Shown here one piece after another: positions 1-9,129 of a stretch of DNA of 64,000 nucleotides. A program made the position numbers and the translations under genes. The notes under the pieces are model-generated. The model was not told the origin of the DNA and made no database searches. It saw only the letters and a list, made by a program, of their open reading frames with translations. Position 1 is the first letter of the stretch. Every line of letters starts with the position of its first letter. This stretch comes from Gammaproteobacteria bacterium (GTDB taxonomy: Bacteria > Pseudomonadota > Gammaproteobacteria > Steroidobacterales > Steroidobacteraceae). The stretch spans positions 1 through 64,000 of the forward strand of contig DAIDHD010000003.1 of the NCBI GenBank assembly GCA_027459765.1, read 5' to 3'.

Positions 1-1
1 C

Positions 2-436
2 CTGAATCTCGACTTCTTCTCGCGGGTGTCGGCCGCCATGCCGGAGAGGATCATGCTGAAGATCGCGCGGCTCGGCCGCGAACCCATCGCCGCCGCCATC
101 TTCTTCGTCGGCGAGGACGCGCTCTACGGGCGCTACTGGGGCGCCGGCGGCCAATATCACAGCCTGCACTTCGAAACCTGCTACTACCAGGGCATCGAAT
201 TCTGCATTGAGCGCGGCCTTGCACGCTTCGAACCGGGAACCCAGGGCGAGCACAAGGTGCCACGCGGCTTCGTGCCGAGCTTCACTGCATCCGCGCACGA
301 CGTGGTCGACGAGCGCTTCGCCGCCGCGATCCGGGACTACGCGGCCCGGGAGGCACGCGGCGTGCAACGGTACGCCGCGGCGGTCGAGGAACACGTGCCC
401 TACCACCGGCCGAGCGACGAGGAGCTCTCCCTCTGA
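2..436 (+). CDS. GNAT/FemAB-like acyltransferase, COG3146 (DUF482) family, C-terminal part
   Basis: The frame is open to the left edge, so this is the 3' part of a gene that starts outside the window. About 144 residues are present. They include the stretch [17 protein letters not shown] followed by a Ser-Ala-His, which I associate with the C-terminal half of the COG3146 (DUF482) proteins, predicted acyl-CoA N-acyltransferases related to FemAB-type peptidoglycan enzymes. The substrate of this family is not established. A GTG at 26 could be mistaken for a start, but the same frame reads through it with family-like sequence (LNLDFFSRV). The stop lies 8 nt before aat, suggesting co-transcription. 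Confidence 0.75.
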   Translation: MNLDFFSRVSAAMPERIMLKIARLGREPIAAAIFFVGEDALYGRYWGAGGQYHSLHFETCYYQGIEFCIERGLARFEPGTQGEHKVPRGFVPSFTASAHDVVDERFAAAIRDYAAREARGVQRYAAAVEEHVPYHRPSDEELSL

Positions 437-444
437 ACCGGCTG

Positions 445-1146
445 GTGTGGCTCGGCGAGAACCAGGACTCGGAGTGGTTTCCGCCCCTGGAGCAGGCCCT
501 CGAGGAGCCGCCGGGTCTGCTCGCAGCCGGCGGCGACCTGCGCCCCGAGCGGCTGCTCGCCGCCTACGAACGCGGCATCTTCCCGTGGTATTCGCCCCAG
601 CAACCCATTCTCTGGTGGTCGCCCGACCCGCGCATGGTGCTCTTCCCCGGCGAGTTCAAGCTCCGTCGCAGCCTCGCCAAGACCCTGCGCAATGGACCCT
701 ACACGACGCGCATGGATACCGCCTTCGGCGCGGCGATCCGCGCCTGCGCCGGTCCGCGCCGCTCCGGCCCCGACACCTGGCTGAGCGCGGAGATGATCGC
801 CGCCTACGAGCGCCTGCACGCGCTCGGCTTTGCGCACTCGGTGGAGACCTACCGCGACGAGCGGTTGGTCGGCGGCCTCTACGGGCTGCAGCTCGGCCGG
901 GTGTTCTTCGGCGAATCGATGTGGAGCACCGAACGGGACGCCTCCAAGGTGGCGCTCGCCCGGCTGGTGCAGGAATGCCGCGACCGCGGCATCGTCGTCA
1001 TCGACTGCCAGGTCGCGAGCGGGCACCTGACGAGCCTCGGGGCGCGTCAGGTCCCGCGGCGGGAATTCGCCGACCTGCTACGGGCGCACGCGGCCCGCGC
1101 ACCGCGCGGGCGCTGGCTCGAGTCGACGCAAATTGCATTAGGGTGA
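445..1146 (+). CDS. aat: Leucyl/phenylalanyl-tRNA--protein transferase
   Basis: This enzyme transfers Leu or Phe from aminoacyl-tRNA to the N-terminal Arg or Lys of proteins, creating N-degrons that ClpS delivers to ClpAP. The 233-residue length is normal for Aat. Family hallmarks are visible: WFPPLEQAL near the N-terminus, [20 protein letters not shown] followed by IFPWY, a [12 protein letters not shown] segment, and the FGESMWS motif around residue 150. The start is taken as GTG at 445. A CTG just upstream is possible but less likely. clpS and clpA, the other parts of the pathway, lie just downstream on the opposite strand. The companion arginyl/leucyl-transferase gene (bpt/ate), often next to aat, is not here. 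Confidence 0.95.
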   Translation: MWLGENQDSEWFPPLEQALEEPPGLLAAGGDLRPERLLAAYERGIFPWYSPQQPILWWSPDPRMVLFPGEFKLRRSLAKTLRNGPYTTRMDTAFGAAIRACAGPRRSGPDTWLSAEMIAAYERLHALGFAHSVETYRDERLVGGLYGLQLGRVFFGESMWSTERDASKVALARLVQECRDRGIVVIDCQVASGHLTSLGARQVPRREFADLLRAHAARAPRGRWLESTQIALG

Positions 1147-1193
1147 GCCTTTATGCACAATGCGCGCGGTTTCCGGCACACACCAAAGGCGGC

Positions 1194-1412
1194 ATGTCCA
1201 AAGAAGAGTCCATTCAGTTCGAGGGCGAGGTCATCGAAACCCTGCCGAACACGACGTTTCGGGTGAAACTGAAGACCGGACACGTGGTTACGGCGCACAT
1301 CTCCGGCAAGATGCGCAAGAACTACATCCGCATTCTCACGGGCGACCAGGTCACCGTGGAAATGACGCCGTACGATCTCACCAAGGGTCGAATCGTCTAC
1401 CGCGGACGCTAG
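1194..1412 (+). CDS. infA: Translation initiation factor IF-1
   Basis: The 72-residue product has the single OB-fold (S1-like) domain of IF-1, which binds the 30S A site and assists IF-2 and IF-3. It matches the family almost end to end: [20 protein letters not shown], then the [10 protein letters not shown] and [13 protein letters not shown] segments, and the terminal GRIVYRGR. The ATG at 1194 follows a purine-rich AAAGGCGG. The same frame is open far upstream, but that extension is a shadow of aat. A weak promoter-like pair (TTGCAT at 1133-1138 and CACAAT at 1156-1161, 17-nt spacer) overlaps the end of aat; co-transcription with aat is equally possible. The aat-infA order is common in gammaproteobacteria. 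Confidence 0.97.
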   Translation: MSKEESIQFEGEVIETLPNTTFRVKLKTGHVVTAHISGKMRKNYIRILTGDQVTVEMTPYDLTKGRIVYRGR

Positions 1413-1473
1413 AGCGTCCAAGACGCCCTCCAGCACGTCCACGGCGCACGCCAGGCCCGGCAGTTCAGCCGGT

Positions 1474-1504
1474 GCGCCGGCGATCCCCCGCGGGCCGCCG
1501 GCGC
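1474..1504. terminator. GC-rich hairpin between convergent infA and clpA
   Basis: A perfect 9-bp stem is formed by GCGCCGGCG (1474-1482) and CGCCGGCGC (1496-1504). The 13-nt loop itself contains CCCGCGGG. It lies in the 102-nt gap between the convergent stops of infA and clpA, where a bidirectional terminator is expected. There is no T-run on either side, so it would not be a classical intrinsic terminator. It could instead block 3' exonucleases or assist Rho-dependent ends. Confidence 0.4.
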
Positions 1505-1514
1505 CTGCCCCGTC

Positions 1515-3803
1515 TCAAGGTTCGTGCGACAGCAGCGCCGGCTCGTCGGCGGCGCGCGTTTCGAGCTTGAGCGACTCGCCGTCCTCGCTCGCCGTCACCT
1601 CCACCTGTCCGCCATTGGCGAGCTTGCCGAACAGCAACTCCTCTGCGAGCGGACGCTTGATGAACTCCTGGATGATCCGCGCCATCGGCCGCGCGCCCAT
1701 CTTCGGATCGTAGCCGCGCTTCGCGATCCAGCGCCGCGCCTTCTCGTCGACGTTCAGCGACACGCGCTTCTGCTCGAGCTGCGCCTCGGTCTCCACCAGC
1801 AGCTTGTCCACCACGCGTTCGATGGTCGCCGGGTCGAGTCCGGCGAACTGGATCACCGCGTCGAGCCGGTTGCGGAATTCCGGCGAGAATAGCCGGCGTA
1901 TGGCCTCCATGCCGTCGGCGGCGGTCTCGGCCTGGGTGAAGCCGATCGCGGGCCGGCTCATCTCGAAGGCCCCGGCATTGGTGGTCATGACGATGATGAC
2001 GTGCCGGAAGTCCGCCTTGCGGCCGTTGTTGTCGGTGAGCGTGCCGTGATCCATGACCTGCAGCAGCAGGTTGAACACGTCCGGGTGCGCCTTCTCGATC
2101 TCGTCGAGCAACAACACGCAGTGCGGGTGCTTGGCGATCGCCTCGGTGAGCAGCCCGCCCTGGTCGAAACCCACGTAGCCCGGGGGAGCGCCGATCAGTC
2201 GCGACACGGTGTGGCGCTCCATGTACTCCGACATGTCGAAGCGCACGAATTCCACGCCCATCGCGATCGCGAGCTGACGCGTCACCTCGGTCTTGCCCAC
2301 GCCGGTCGGGCCCGCGAACAGGAAGGAACCCACGGGCTTGCGCTGGTCGCCGAGCCCGGACCGGGACATCTTGATCGCGGCGGCCAGCGCCTCGATCGCC
2401 TTGTCCTGGCCGAAGATGGTGAGCTTCAGGTTGCGCTCGAGATTCTTGAGAAGATCGCGATCCGAGGTCGACACGTTCTTCGGCGGGATGCGCGCGATGC
2501 GCGCCACCACGTTCTCGATCTGCGACACGGTGACCGAGGGCTCGCGCTGGTCGGCGGGACGCAGGCGCAGGTTGGCGCCCGCCTCGTCGACCACGTCGAT
2601 GGCCTTGTCCGGCAGGTGCCGGTCGTTGATGTGGCGGGCCGCGAGCTCGGCGGCGGCGCGCAAGGCATCGTCCTCGTAGGTGATGCCGTGGTGCTCCTCG
2701 TAGCGCGACTTGAGTCCGCGCAGGATGTCGATGGTGTCCTGCACCGAGGGCTCGACCACGTCGATCTTCTGGAAGCGCCGCGCGAGCGCGTGGTCCTTCT
2801 CGAAGATGCCGCGGTATTCGCTGTAGGTGGTGGAGCCGATGCAGCGAAGTTCGCCGTTGGCGAGCGCGGGCTTGATGAGGTTCGAGGCGTCCATCACGCC
2901 GCCGGACGCCGCGCCGGCGCCGATCACGGTGTGGATCTCGTCGATGAAGAGGATCGCACCGGGCTGCTTCTTGACCTCGGCGAGCACGGCCTTCAGACGC
3001 TTCTCGAAATCGCCGCGGTACTTCGTGCCCGCGACCAGGGAACCCATGTCGAGCGAGTAGATGGTGGCGTCGAGCAGCACGTCGGGAACCTGGTTCTCGA
3101 CGATCATGCGCGCGAGGCCCTCGGCGATCGCGGTCTTGCCGACGCCGGCCTCGCCCACGTAGAGCGGGTTGTTCTTGCGGCGCCGGCAGAGAATCTCGAT
3201 GGTGCGTTCGACCTCCAGCTTGCGGCCGATCAGCGGATCGATCTTGCCGCGCCGCGCCGCCTCGTTGAGGTTGATGGCGTACTTCTCGAGCGCGCTGCCG
3301 CCGGCCTCGCCGTCGCGTTCGCCGTCGGCACCCGCCCCGCCCTCGTCGCGCTCGCTGCGCTCCTCGCCGCCGGATTTGGAGAGCCCGTGGGCGATGAAAT
3401 TCACCACGTCGAGCCGCGACACGTCCTGCATGCTGAGCAGGTAGGCGGCGTGCGACTGCTTCTCGCTGAAGATGGCGACCAGCACGTTCGCCACCGTCAC
3501 TTCCTTCTTGCCACTCGACTGCACGTGGAACACCGCGCGCTGCAGCACCCGCTGGAAGCCGAGCGTCGGCTGCACGTCGCGGTCCTCGCCGGCCGGCAGG
3601 CGTGGCGTGGTCTGTTCGATGAATTGCTTCAGCTCGGACTTGAGCTTGGCGATGTCCGCGCCGCAGGACTTCAGGATTTCGCGGACCTTGGGGGTGTCGA
3701 GGATGGCGAGCAGCAGGTGCTCCACCGTCATGAATTCGTGGCGCGCCTCGCGCGCACCCGCGAAGGCGTCGTTCAAGCAAAACTCGAGTTCTTGACTAAG
3801 CAC
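1515..3803 (-). CDS. clpA: ATP-dependent Clp protease ATP-binding subunit ClpA
   Basis: ClpA is the AAA+ unfoldase that feeds ClpP and works with the adaptor ClpS. The product is 762 residues, close to E. coli ClpA. It has the N-terminal Clp repeat domain (about 1-145), a charged linker, and the first AAA module with Walker A GEAGVGKT at 217-224. The second AAA module has Walker [10 protein letters not shown] near residue 495, arginine-finger regions and the sequence AIGF, matching the IGF/IGL loop that docks on ClpP. The start at 3803 is 3 nt from the clpS stop, so clpS-clpA form an operon. The linker around 143-170 is rich in Gly, Glu and Arg and looks longer than usual. Confidence 0.97.
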   Translation of the reverse strand: MLSQELEFCLNDAFAGAREARHEFMTVEHLLLAILDTPKVREILKSCGADIAKLKSELKQFIEQTTPRLPAGEDRDVQPTLGFQRVLQRAVFHVQSSGKKEVTVANVLVAIFSEKQSHAAYLLSMQDVSRLDVVNFIAHGLSKSGGEERSERDEGGAGADGERDGEAGGSALEKYAINLNEAARRGKIDPLIGRKLEVERTIEILCRRRKNNPLYVGEAGVGKTAIAEGLARMIVENQVPDVLLDATIYSLDMGSLVAGTKYRGDFEKRLKAVLAEVKKQPGAILFIDEIHTVIGAGAASGGVMDASNLIKPALANGELRCIGSTTYSEYRGIFEKDHALARRFQKIDVVEPSVQDTIDILRGLKSRYEEHHGITYEDDALRAAAELAARHINDRHLPDKAIDVVDEAGANLRLRPADQREPSVTVSQIENVVARIARIPPKNVSTSDRDLLKNLERNLKLTIFGQDKAIEALAAAIKMSRSGLGDQRKPVGSFLFAGPTGVGKTEVTRQLAIAMGVEFVRFDMSEYMERHTVSRLIGAPPGYVGFDQGGLLTEAIAKHPHCVLLLDEIEKAHPDVFNLLLQVMDHGTLTDNNGRKADFRHVIIVMTTNAGAFEMSRPAIGFTQAETAADGMEAIRRLFSPEFRNRLDAVIQFAGLDPATIERVVDKLLVETEAQLEQKRVSLNVDEKARRWIAKRGYDPKMGARPMARIIQEFIKRPLAEELLFGKLANGGQVEVTASEDGESLKLETRAADEPALLSHEP

Positions 3804-3806
3804 TGG

Positions 3807-4127
3807 TTACGCCTCTTCCAAAGTTGCCATCAGCGGGTGTTGGTGCTGTCGCGCGTAGGCGATCACCTGCGCGACCTTGGTCTCCGCGATCTCGTAGGTG
3901 AACACGCCGCACACGCCCTTGCCCTTGGTGTGGACTTCCAGCATGACGCGCGTGGCCTTGGTGCGGTCCATGGAAAAGAACCGCTGCAGGATGTCCACGA
4001 CGAATTCCATCGGCGTGTAATCGTCGTTGATCAGAATGACTTGGTACAGGGGCGGGCGCTTGAGCTTGGGCGTCGATTCCTCGACGATCAGCCCCGTCCC
4101 GTCCCGGCCGCGTTCGGTGTCGCTCAT
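3807..4127 (-). CDS. clpS: ATP-dependent Clp protease adaptor ClpS
   Basis: ClpS binds N-terminal Leu, Phe, Trp and Tyr residues and hands substrates to ClpA. The 106-residue product equals the E. coli length and carries the core YQVILINDDYTPMEFVVDIL, the HTKGKGVCGVFTYEIAETK segment and the C-terminal HPLMATLEEA. The ATG at 4127 (MSDTERG) is preferred to an in-frame ATG at 4157, because the longer version would start inside the promoter at 4138-4166 and would exceed the family length. It is the first gene of the clpS-clpA operon and is divergent from gspC. Confidence 0.96.
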   Translation of the reverse strand: MSDTERGRDGTGLIVEESTPKLKRPPLYQVILINDDYTPMEFVVDILQRFFSMDRTKATRVMLEVHTKGKGVCGVFTYEIAETKVAQVIAYARQHQHPLMATLEEA

Positions 4128-4137
4128 GGATGTACCC

Positions 4138-4166
4138 GTTATAGGGCTGGCGCGCATGCTTTACAA
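4138..4166 (-). promoter_or_regulatory. Sigma70-like promoter of clpS-clpA
   Basis: Read on the minus strand, TTGTAA (4166-4161) and TATAAC (4143-4138) are separated by exactly 17 nt. The -10 element ends only 10 nt before the clpS ATG at 4127. A start site 6-8 nt downstream would leave a leader of about 2-4 nt, so the transcript may be leaderless or nearly so. Confidence 0.6.
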
Positions 4167-4249
4167 GCCACGCCAGCAGCCGTCGAAACGGCCGCTGCGC
4201 CGTGCGCGCCACCCACTGTAACTTCACTTTAACAAGCCAAAACAAATGC

Positions 4250-4279
4250 TTGAGGGGTCAAGCGGATAGCCCGTATCAT
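4250..4279 (+). promoter_or_regulatory. Candidate promoter of gspCDEF
   Basis: TTGAGG (4250-4255) and TATCAT (4274-4279) are spaced by 18 nt and lie 26 nt before the gspC ATG. It is the best sigma70-like pair on the plus strand of the clpS/gspC intergenic region. Matches are 4/6 or better to each element. Confidence 0.5.
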
Positions 4280-4305
4280 GCAAGCCCACGGTCACCGATC
4301 GCACC

Positions 4306-5289
4306 ATGCCCGATCTGCAACCCCCTGACTGGCTCGCACGCCTGCGCGGCTACGGGCCCGAATTCGTGGCGCTGGTGCTCGCCGCCCTGATCGCCGTGGA
4401 ACTGGGCCGCATCGCACTCGCCTGGCTCGGGCCTGCGCGCACGCCGGAACCTGCAGGTATTGCCGCAAGCGGCGTGCCGACGGCGCAGGGGCTCGATTTG
4501 GAGGCGGTCGCCGCAGCGCACCTGTTCGGGGTGGCGCCATCGCCCACCACGGCGCAGGATCCGGCCAACGCGCCGCTGTCGAGCTCGAACCTGACTCTGA
4601 CCGGGACCATCGCCACGCAGGATCCGCGCCGCGGCGTGGCCATCATCAGCGACGGTGGGCCGGCCAAGGTGTTCGCGGTCGGCGACGCGGTTGGCGGCGC
4701 CAGACTGCACTCGGTGTACCTCGACCGGGTCATCCTCGACCGAGCTGGCAGCCTCGAGACCCTGGTGCTGCCGAGGAACGTGCCGGCTTCGATGGCTCGC
4801 GCCGCGCCGACCCGAGCGCGTGGCGCCGACCCCCGCACCGCCGCCGCGGTGGAGTCCGCGCGCGAGCGCATCCAACAGGACCCGGGACTCCTCGACCAGG
4901 TGATGCGCGTGGTGCCCTCGTACGACAGCGCCGCCGGCAAGCTGCGCGGCTTTCGCGCCTATCCCGGCCGCAATCGCGTCATATTCAGCAAGCTCGGCCT
5001 GAAGCCCGGCGACCTCGTGACGGCCATCAACGGCACGCCGCTGGACGACCCGCAGCGCAGTCAGGAAGTCTTCAACACCATCCAGAGCTCCGACCGCGTG
5101 ACCGTGACCGTGGAGCGGTCGGGCCAGCGTCAGGACATCAGCCTGAACATCGCGCAGGTGATCTCGCAGGCGACCCAGGCACTCGACGAGCCGGGGGGCG
5201 CCGCTGGTACCGGCGGCGTGCCGCCGGCCGGGGGTGCACCACCGGGAGGCGAGCCGCCGGGCGCGAGCCTGCCTCCGGGCGAGAAGTAA
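4306..5289 (+). CDS. gspC: Type II secretion system protein C (inner-membrane clamp)
   Basis: GspC links the inner-membrane assembly platform to the secretin GspD. The 327-residue product has a short cytoplasmic N-terminus, one membrane segment (about 19-42), and a periplasmic homology-region domain (about 60-150; LFGVAPSPTTAQ and LTLTGTIATQDPRRGVAII are typical). A PDZ domain follows at about 205-285 (LGLKPGDLVTAINGTPLDD). The last 35 or so residues are an unusual Gly/Pro-rich tail. It is the first gene of gspC-D-E-F, with a candidate promoter just upstream. The gspD start lies 64 nt after the stop. Confidence 0.93.
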   Translation: MPDLQPPDWLARLRGYGPEFVALVLAALIAVELGRIALAWLGPARTPEPAGIAASGVPTAQGLDLEAVAAAHLFGVAPSPTTAQDPANAPLSSSNLTLTGTIATQDPRRGVAIISDGGPAKVFAVGDAVGGARLHSVYLDRVILDRAGSLETLVLPRNVPASMARAAPTRARGADPRTAAAVESARERIQQDPGLLDQVMRVVPSYDSAAGKLRGFRAYPGRNRVIFSKLGLKPGDLVTAINGTPLDDPQRSQEVFNTIQSSDRVTVTVERSGQRQDISLNIAQVISQATQALDEPGGAAGTGGVPPAGGAPPGGEPPGASLPPGEK

Positions 5290-5353
5290 ACGAATCGCCG
5301 CGGCACTGGTCCAAAGCGTCCGATCCGACAGGAATCCTTCGAAAGAACCGCTC

Positions 5354-7645
5354 ATGAAATCCTCCTCGACCCATCGGCAAAGCCCCGTATCGCTCGCAGC
5401 CTGCGTGCTCGGCGCGCTCCTCCTGACCCAGTCGGCCGGCGCCGCCTCTGCGAATCGGATGCCCGAGGGGGCGACGATCACACCGAACTACAAGGACGCG
5501 GACCTCAGCCAGATCATTCAGGCGGTGAGCGAGGTCACGGGCAAGAACTTCATCATCGACCCGCGGGTAAACGCCAAGGTGACGATGTTGTCGGCGACGC
5601 CGATGTCGCCGGCCGCCTTCTACGAGGCGTTCCTGTCGGTGCTGCAGGTGTACGGCTACGTGGCGGTGCCGGCCGGCAAGGTGATCAAGATCGTTCCCAA
5701 CACGGACGCACGCCAGCTGCCCTCGCTCGACCTGCCGAACGAGGTGAGCCCGTCCTCGGACGAGATCGTCACCCAGATCATCACCATGAAGAACGTGAGC
5801 GCGGCGCAGCTCGTGCCGTTGCTGCGGCCGCTCATTCCCCAGCAGGGCCACCTGGCCGCCTACCCGAGCGGCAACATGCTCATCATCTCCGACCGGGCGA
5901 GCAACGTGAATCGCATCATGCGCATCGTCGAGCGCATGGACGAGAGCGGCGACGAGCCGGTCGAGGTCATTCCGCTGCAGAACGCGAGCGCCTCCGACGT
6001 GGTGCGCACGGTCAACCAGTTGAGCCAGGGCCAGGGCGCGGAGGCGGCGGGCGCGGCCGTGAAGGTGGTGGCCGACGAGCGCACCAACAGCGTGCTCATC
6101 AGCGGCGAGAAGTCGCTGCGCCTGCGCCTCAAGGCACTGATCGTCAATCTCGACACCCCGACCCAGAAGGGCGGCGACACCCAGGTGCGCTATCTGCGCT
6201 ACGCGGACGCCGAGAAGATCGCCGAGAAGCTCAAGGGCCAGGCCGCGGCCACCGCCAAGGCCCAGGGCGGCCCGAGCGCGGCCGCGGCCGGCGCGCCCGG
6301 CGTGAGCGGCGCCTCGAACCTCGAGGGCGGCACCACCATCTGGGCGGACACGGCCACCAACGCGCTGGTGATCACGGCGCCGCCGAAGATCATGCGCTCG
6401 CTGATGGCGGTGATCGACAAGCTCGACATCCGCCGCGCGCAGGTGCTGGTCGAGGCCATCATCGTCGAGGTGGATGTCAACAAGAGCTCGAACCTCGGCG
6501 TGCAGTGGATCCTGTACGGCCAGGGCAATTCGGCCGTGCCGGTCGGTATCACCAACTTCCCGGGCTCCGGCACCGGCATCGTCAACCTCCTCGCCGGCGC
6601 GCTCGGCGGCGTGGGCACCATCGGCACCGGCATCGGTACGGGCATCGGTACGGGCATCGGCACCGGTATCGGCACGGGCATCGGCACCGGTATCGTCGGC
6701 ACGCCCATCGGGGGCTTCGGCGCGGTCTCGGGAGCGGCCGCCGCAGCCTCGCAGCTCGGCACCGGCGCGACCCTCGGCATCGGCCGCTACAACGCCAACT
6801 CCGGCACCAACTTCGCCGCCATCGTCCAGGCGCTGCGCAGCGACGGATCCAGCAACATCATCTCGACCCCCTCGATCATCACCATGAACAACGAGGAGGC
6901 CCAGGTGAAGGTCACCCAGGAGATTCCGCTGATCACGGGCTCCTACACCAACACCACGGCGGCGGTGGGCGGCACCACCAGCCCGTTCCAGACCATCCAG
7001 CGCGAGGAGGTCGGCACCATCCTCAAAGTGACGCCGCACATCAACGAGGGCGACTCGGTGCAGCTCAAGATCGAGCAGGAGGACTCCTCGCCGGGCGCGA
7101 AGCTGCAGGACTCGGCCGACATCTCCACCAACAAGCGCGCCATCAAGACCACGGTGCTCATCGAGGACGGCGGCATCATCGTGCTCGGCGGTCTGATGTC
7201 GGATACCGTGCAGCAGAGCGAGGACCGCGTGCCGGGCCTCGGCGCGATTCCCATCATCGGCAATCTCTTCAAGTCGAGGAGCGGATCGCGGCTCAAGAAG
7301 AACCTGCTGGTGTTCATCCGGCCGAAGATCCTGCGCGACTCCGACGCCACCGAGGCTGCCAGCGAGCAGAAGTACGGCGAGGTGCGCGGCGATCAGAAGA
7401 CCCTCACCAAGGGCAAGATCAATCTCCTGCCGGGCGAACGGCAGCCGGTGATTCCCGAGATTCCGCCCGGATCGCTGCTGCATCGTGACGGGGCGCCGCG
7501 CGACGCCAATCCGCAGGGCGCCACTCCGAATCGGCCGGCACCGGCACCGCCACCGGCGACCGAGCCCGAGCCCGCACCCGCGAGTCCGCCGGGCACGCCG
7601 GCGAGCCCCCCGCCCGCCGCGGGCAACGGGAGCCCGCCGCGGTGA
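5354..7645 (+). CDS. gspD: Type II secretion system secretin GspD
   Basis: GspD forms the outer-membrane channel of the T2SS. The ATG at 5354 gives 763 residues with a signal peptide ([20 protein letters not shown]), the N0 domain starting [17 protein letters not shown], then N1-N3 and the secretin core. Characteristic secretin motifs are present: [37 protein letters not shown], and near the end [11 protein letters not shown] and [16 protein letters not shown]. Two oddities stand out. Six tandem Gly-Thr-Gly-Ile repeats sit inside the secretin domain (residues 424-447), and a long Pro/Ala-rich tail follows the conserved end. The frame is open upstream of 5354, but that part overlaps gspC and lacks signal-peptide character. 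The stop overlaps the gspE start (GTGA). Confidence 0.96.
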   Translation: MKSSSTHRQSPVSLAACVLGALLLTQSAGAASANRMPEGATITPNYKDADLSQIIQAVSEVTGKNFIIDPRVNAKVTMLSATPMSPAAFYEAFLSVLQVYGYVAVPAGKVIKIVPNTDARQLPSLDLPNEVSPSSDEIVTQIITMKNVSAAQLVPLLRPLIPQQGHLAAYPSGNMLIISDRASNVNRIMRIVERMDESGDEPVEVIPLQNASASDVVRTVNQLSQGQGAEAAGAAVKVVADERTNSVLISGEKSLRLRLKALIVNLDTPTQKGGDTQVRYLRYADAEKIAEKLKGQAAATAKAQGGPSAAAAGAPGVSGASNLEGGTTIWADTATNALVITAPPKIMRSLMAVIDKLDIRRAQVLVEAIIVEVDVNKSSNLGVQWILYGQGNSAVPVGITNFPGSGTGIVNLLAGALGGVGTIGTGIGTGIGTGIGTGIGTGIGTGIVGTPIGGFGAVSGAAAAASQLGTGATLGIGRYNANSGTNFAAIVQALRSDGSSNIISTPSIITMNNEEAQVKVTQEIPLITGSYTNTTAAVGGTTSPFQTIQREEVGTILKVTPHINEGDSVQLKIEQEDSSPGAKLQDSADISTNKRAIKTTVLIEDGGIIVLGGLMSDTVQQSEDRVPGLGAIPIIGNLFKSRSGSRLKKNLLVFIRPKILRDSDATEAASEQKYGEVRGDQKTLTKGKINLLPGERQPVIPEIPPGSLLHRDGAPRDANPQGATPNRPAPAPPPATEPEPAPASPPGTPASPPPAAGNGSPPR
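6623..6694 (+). repeat. Six 12-bp tandem repeats in gspD encoding (GTGI)6
   Basis: Six in-frame 12-nt units of the form GG(C/T)AC(C/G)GG(C/T)AT(C) encode Gly-Thr-Gly-Ile. A partial GTI precedes them and a degenerate VGTPIGG follows. The units differ only at third positions, which points to expansion by slippage or unequal exchange followed by drift. The insertion lies between the first strand of the secretin core and the [13 protein letters not shown] block. Confidence 0.9.
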
Positions 7646-9129
7646 ACGCGCTCGTGCAGGAAGCGAAGGAGCGCAAGCTCGCCTTCCCGTTCGCCAAGCG
7701 CCACGGCGTGCTGGTGCGCGCGGTGGACGACGAGGTCGCGGACGTGGTGTGCCGGCCCGGCGTGACGCCGCAGGCGCTCGCCGAGGTGCGCCGCTTCGTC
7801 GGGGTGCCGCTCAAGATCGAACGGGTGTCGCCGGAGAGCTTCGACGAGTTGTTGCGCCTCGCCTACGAAGCCGGCACCGGTACCACCATGCAGATGCTCG
7901 AGGGGCTCGACGAGAACACCGATCTCGCGCACCTGGCCGAGGACATCCCCGAGTCCTCGGACCTGCTGGAGAGCGAGGACGAGGCGCCCATCATCCGCCT
8001 GATCAACGCGGTGCTCACGCAGGCCGTGAAGGAGAACGCCTCCGACATCCACATCGAGCCGTACGAGAACCGGCTGGTGATCCGCTTCCGGGTGGACGGC
8101 GTGCTGCGCGAGGTGCTGCAGACCAAGCGTGCGGTGTCGCCGCTGGTGGTGTCGCGCATCAAGGTGATGTCGAAGCTCGACATCGCCGAGCGGCGCCTGC
8201 CGCAGGACGGCCGCATCTCCCTGCGCATCGCCGGCCGCCCGGTGGACGTGCGCGTCTCCACCCTGCCCTCGGGGCACGGCGAGCGCGTGGTGCTGCGTTT
8301 GCTCGACAAGCAGGCGGGACGCATCGAACTGACCGCGCTCGGCATGGACCCGCGCACCCAGGGCGCGATGGATGAGCTCATCCACAAGCCGCACGGCATC
8401 ATCCTGGTCACCGGGCCCACCGGCTCGGGCAAGAGCACGACGCTCTACGCCTCGCTGGAACGCATCAACGACAACACCCGCAACATCATGACGGTCGAGG
8501 ATCCGATCGAGTACTACATCGACGGCATCGGCCAGACCCAGGTCAATACCAAGGTGGAGATGACCTTCGCGCGCGGACTGCGCGCGATCCTGCGCCAGGA
8601 CCCGGACGTGGTGATGATAGGCGAGATCCGCGACCTCGAGACCGCGCAGATCGCCGTGCAGGCGAGCCTCACCGGCCACCTCGTGCTCTCCACGCTGCAC
8701 ACCAACACCGCGGTCGGCGCGGTCACGCGCCTGCGCGACATGGGCATCGAACCCTTCCTGCTCTCCTCGAGCCTGATCGGCGTCATGGCGCAGCGCCTGG
8801 TGCGGGTGCTCAACCCGGACACCAAGGAGCAATTCACGGCCGGGGAATTCGAGCGCCGGCTCTTGAACCTCCGGGCGGGCGACCCGGCGATGACGCTCTA
8901 TCGTCCGGCCAACGAACCGGGCGGCGGCTACCGGGGCCGCACCGGTATCTACGAGCTGATCACCGTCGACGATCACATGCGCACCATGATCCACGACGGC
9001 GCCTCGGAGCAGGAACTCGAGCGCTACGCACGCACCTTGAGTCCCGGCATCCGCGACGACGGCCGGCGCAAGGTGCTCGCCGGCGAGACCACCCTCGAAG
9101 AGGTGCTGCGCGTCACCCGCGAGGATTGA
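7642..9129 (+). CDS. gspE: Type II secretion system ATPase GspE
   Basis: GspE is the cytoplasmic AAA-type ATPase that drives pseudopilus assembly. The 495-residue product has an N-terminal T2SSE_N domain, then Walker A GPTGSGKS (258-265), the Asp box [12 protein letters not shown] (281-292), Walker B near [12 protein letters not shown] (320-331) and the His box [13 protein letters not shown] (345-357). The region that normally holds the two CxxC zinc pairs (about 390-430) contains no cysteine at all. It reads [10 protein letters not shown] and then [20 protein letters not shown]. The GTG start overlaps the gspD stop by 4 nt, and its own stop overlaps the gspF start (TGATG). Confidence 0.95.
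   Translation: MNALVQEAKERKLAFPFAKRHGVLVRAVDDEVADVVCRPGVTPQALAEVRRFVGVPLKIERVSPESFDELLRLAYEAGTGTTMQMLEGLDENTDLAHLAEDIPESSDLLESEDEAPIIRLINAVLTQAVKENASDIHIEPYENRLVIRFRVDGVLREVLQTKRAVSPLVVSRIKVMSKLDIAERRLPQDGRISLRIAGRPVDVRVSTLPSGHGERVVLRLLDKQAGRIELTALGMDPRTQGAMDELIHKPHGIILVTGPTGSGKSTTLYASLERINDNTRNIMTVEDPIEYYIDGIGQTQVNTKVEMTFARGLRAILRQDPDVVMIGEIRDLETAQIAVQASLTGHLVLSTLHTNTAVGAVTRLRDMGIEPFLLSSSLIGVMAQRLVRVLNPDTKEQFTAGEFERRLLNLRAGDPAMTLYRPANEPGGGYRGRTGIYELITVDDHMRTMIHDGASEQELERYARTLSPGIRDDGRRKVLAGETTLEEVLRVTRED

Noticed and set aside
2001-4232. Long plus-strand open frame antisense to clpA and clpS
   Set aside because: It is the complement of two certain genes and its translation is Val/Leu/Glu/Arg-rich without domain features; this is normal for high-GC coding DNA.
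6623-6694. CRISPR-like array
   Set aside because: Units are 12 bp, contiguous, in frame and inside a conserved gene, with no spacers.
5138-7483. Long minus-strand frame antisense to gspD
   Set aside because: Its translation contains repeated DxGADA-type strings produced by the gspD GTGI repeats on the other strand; no ribosome site and no homology recognised.
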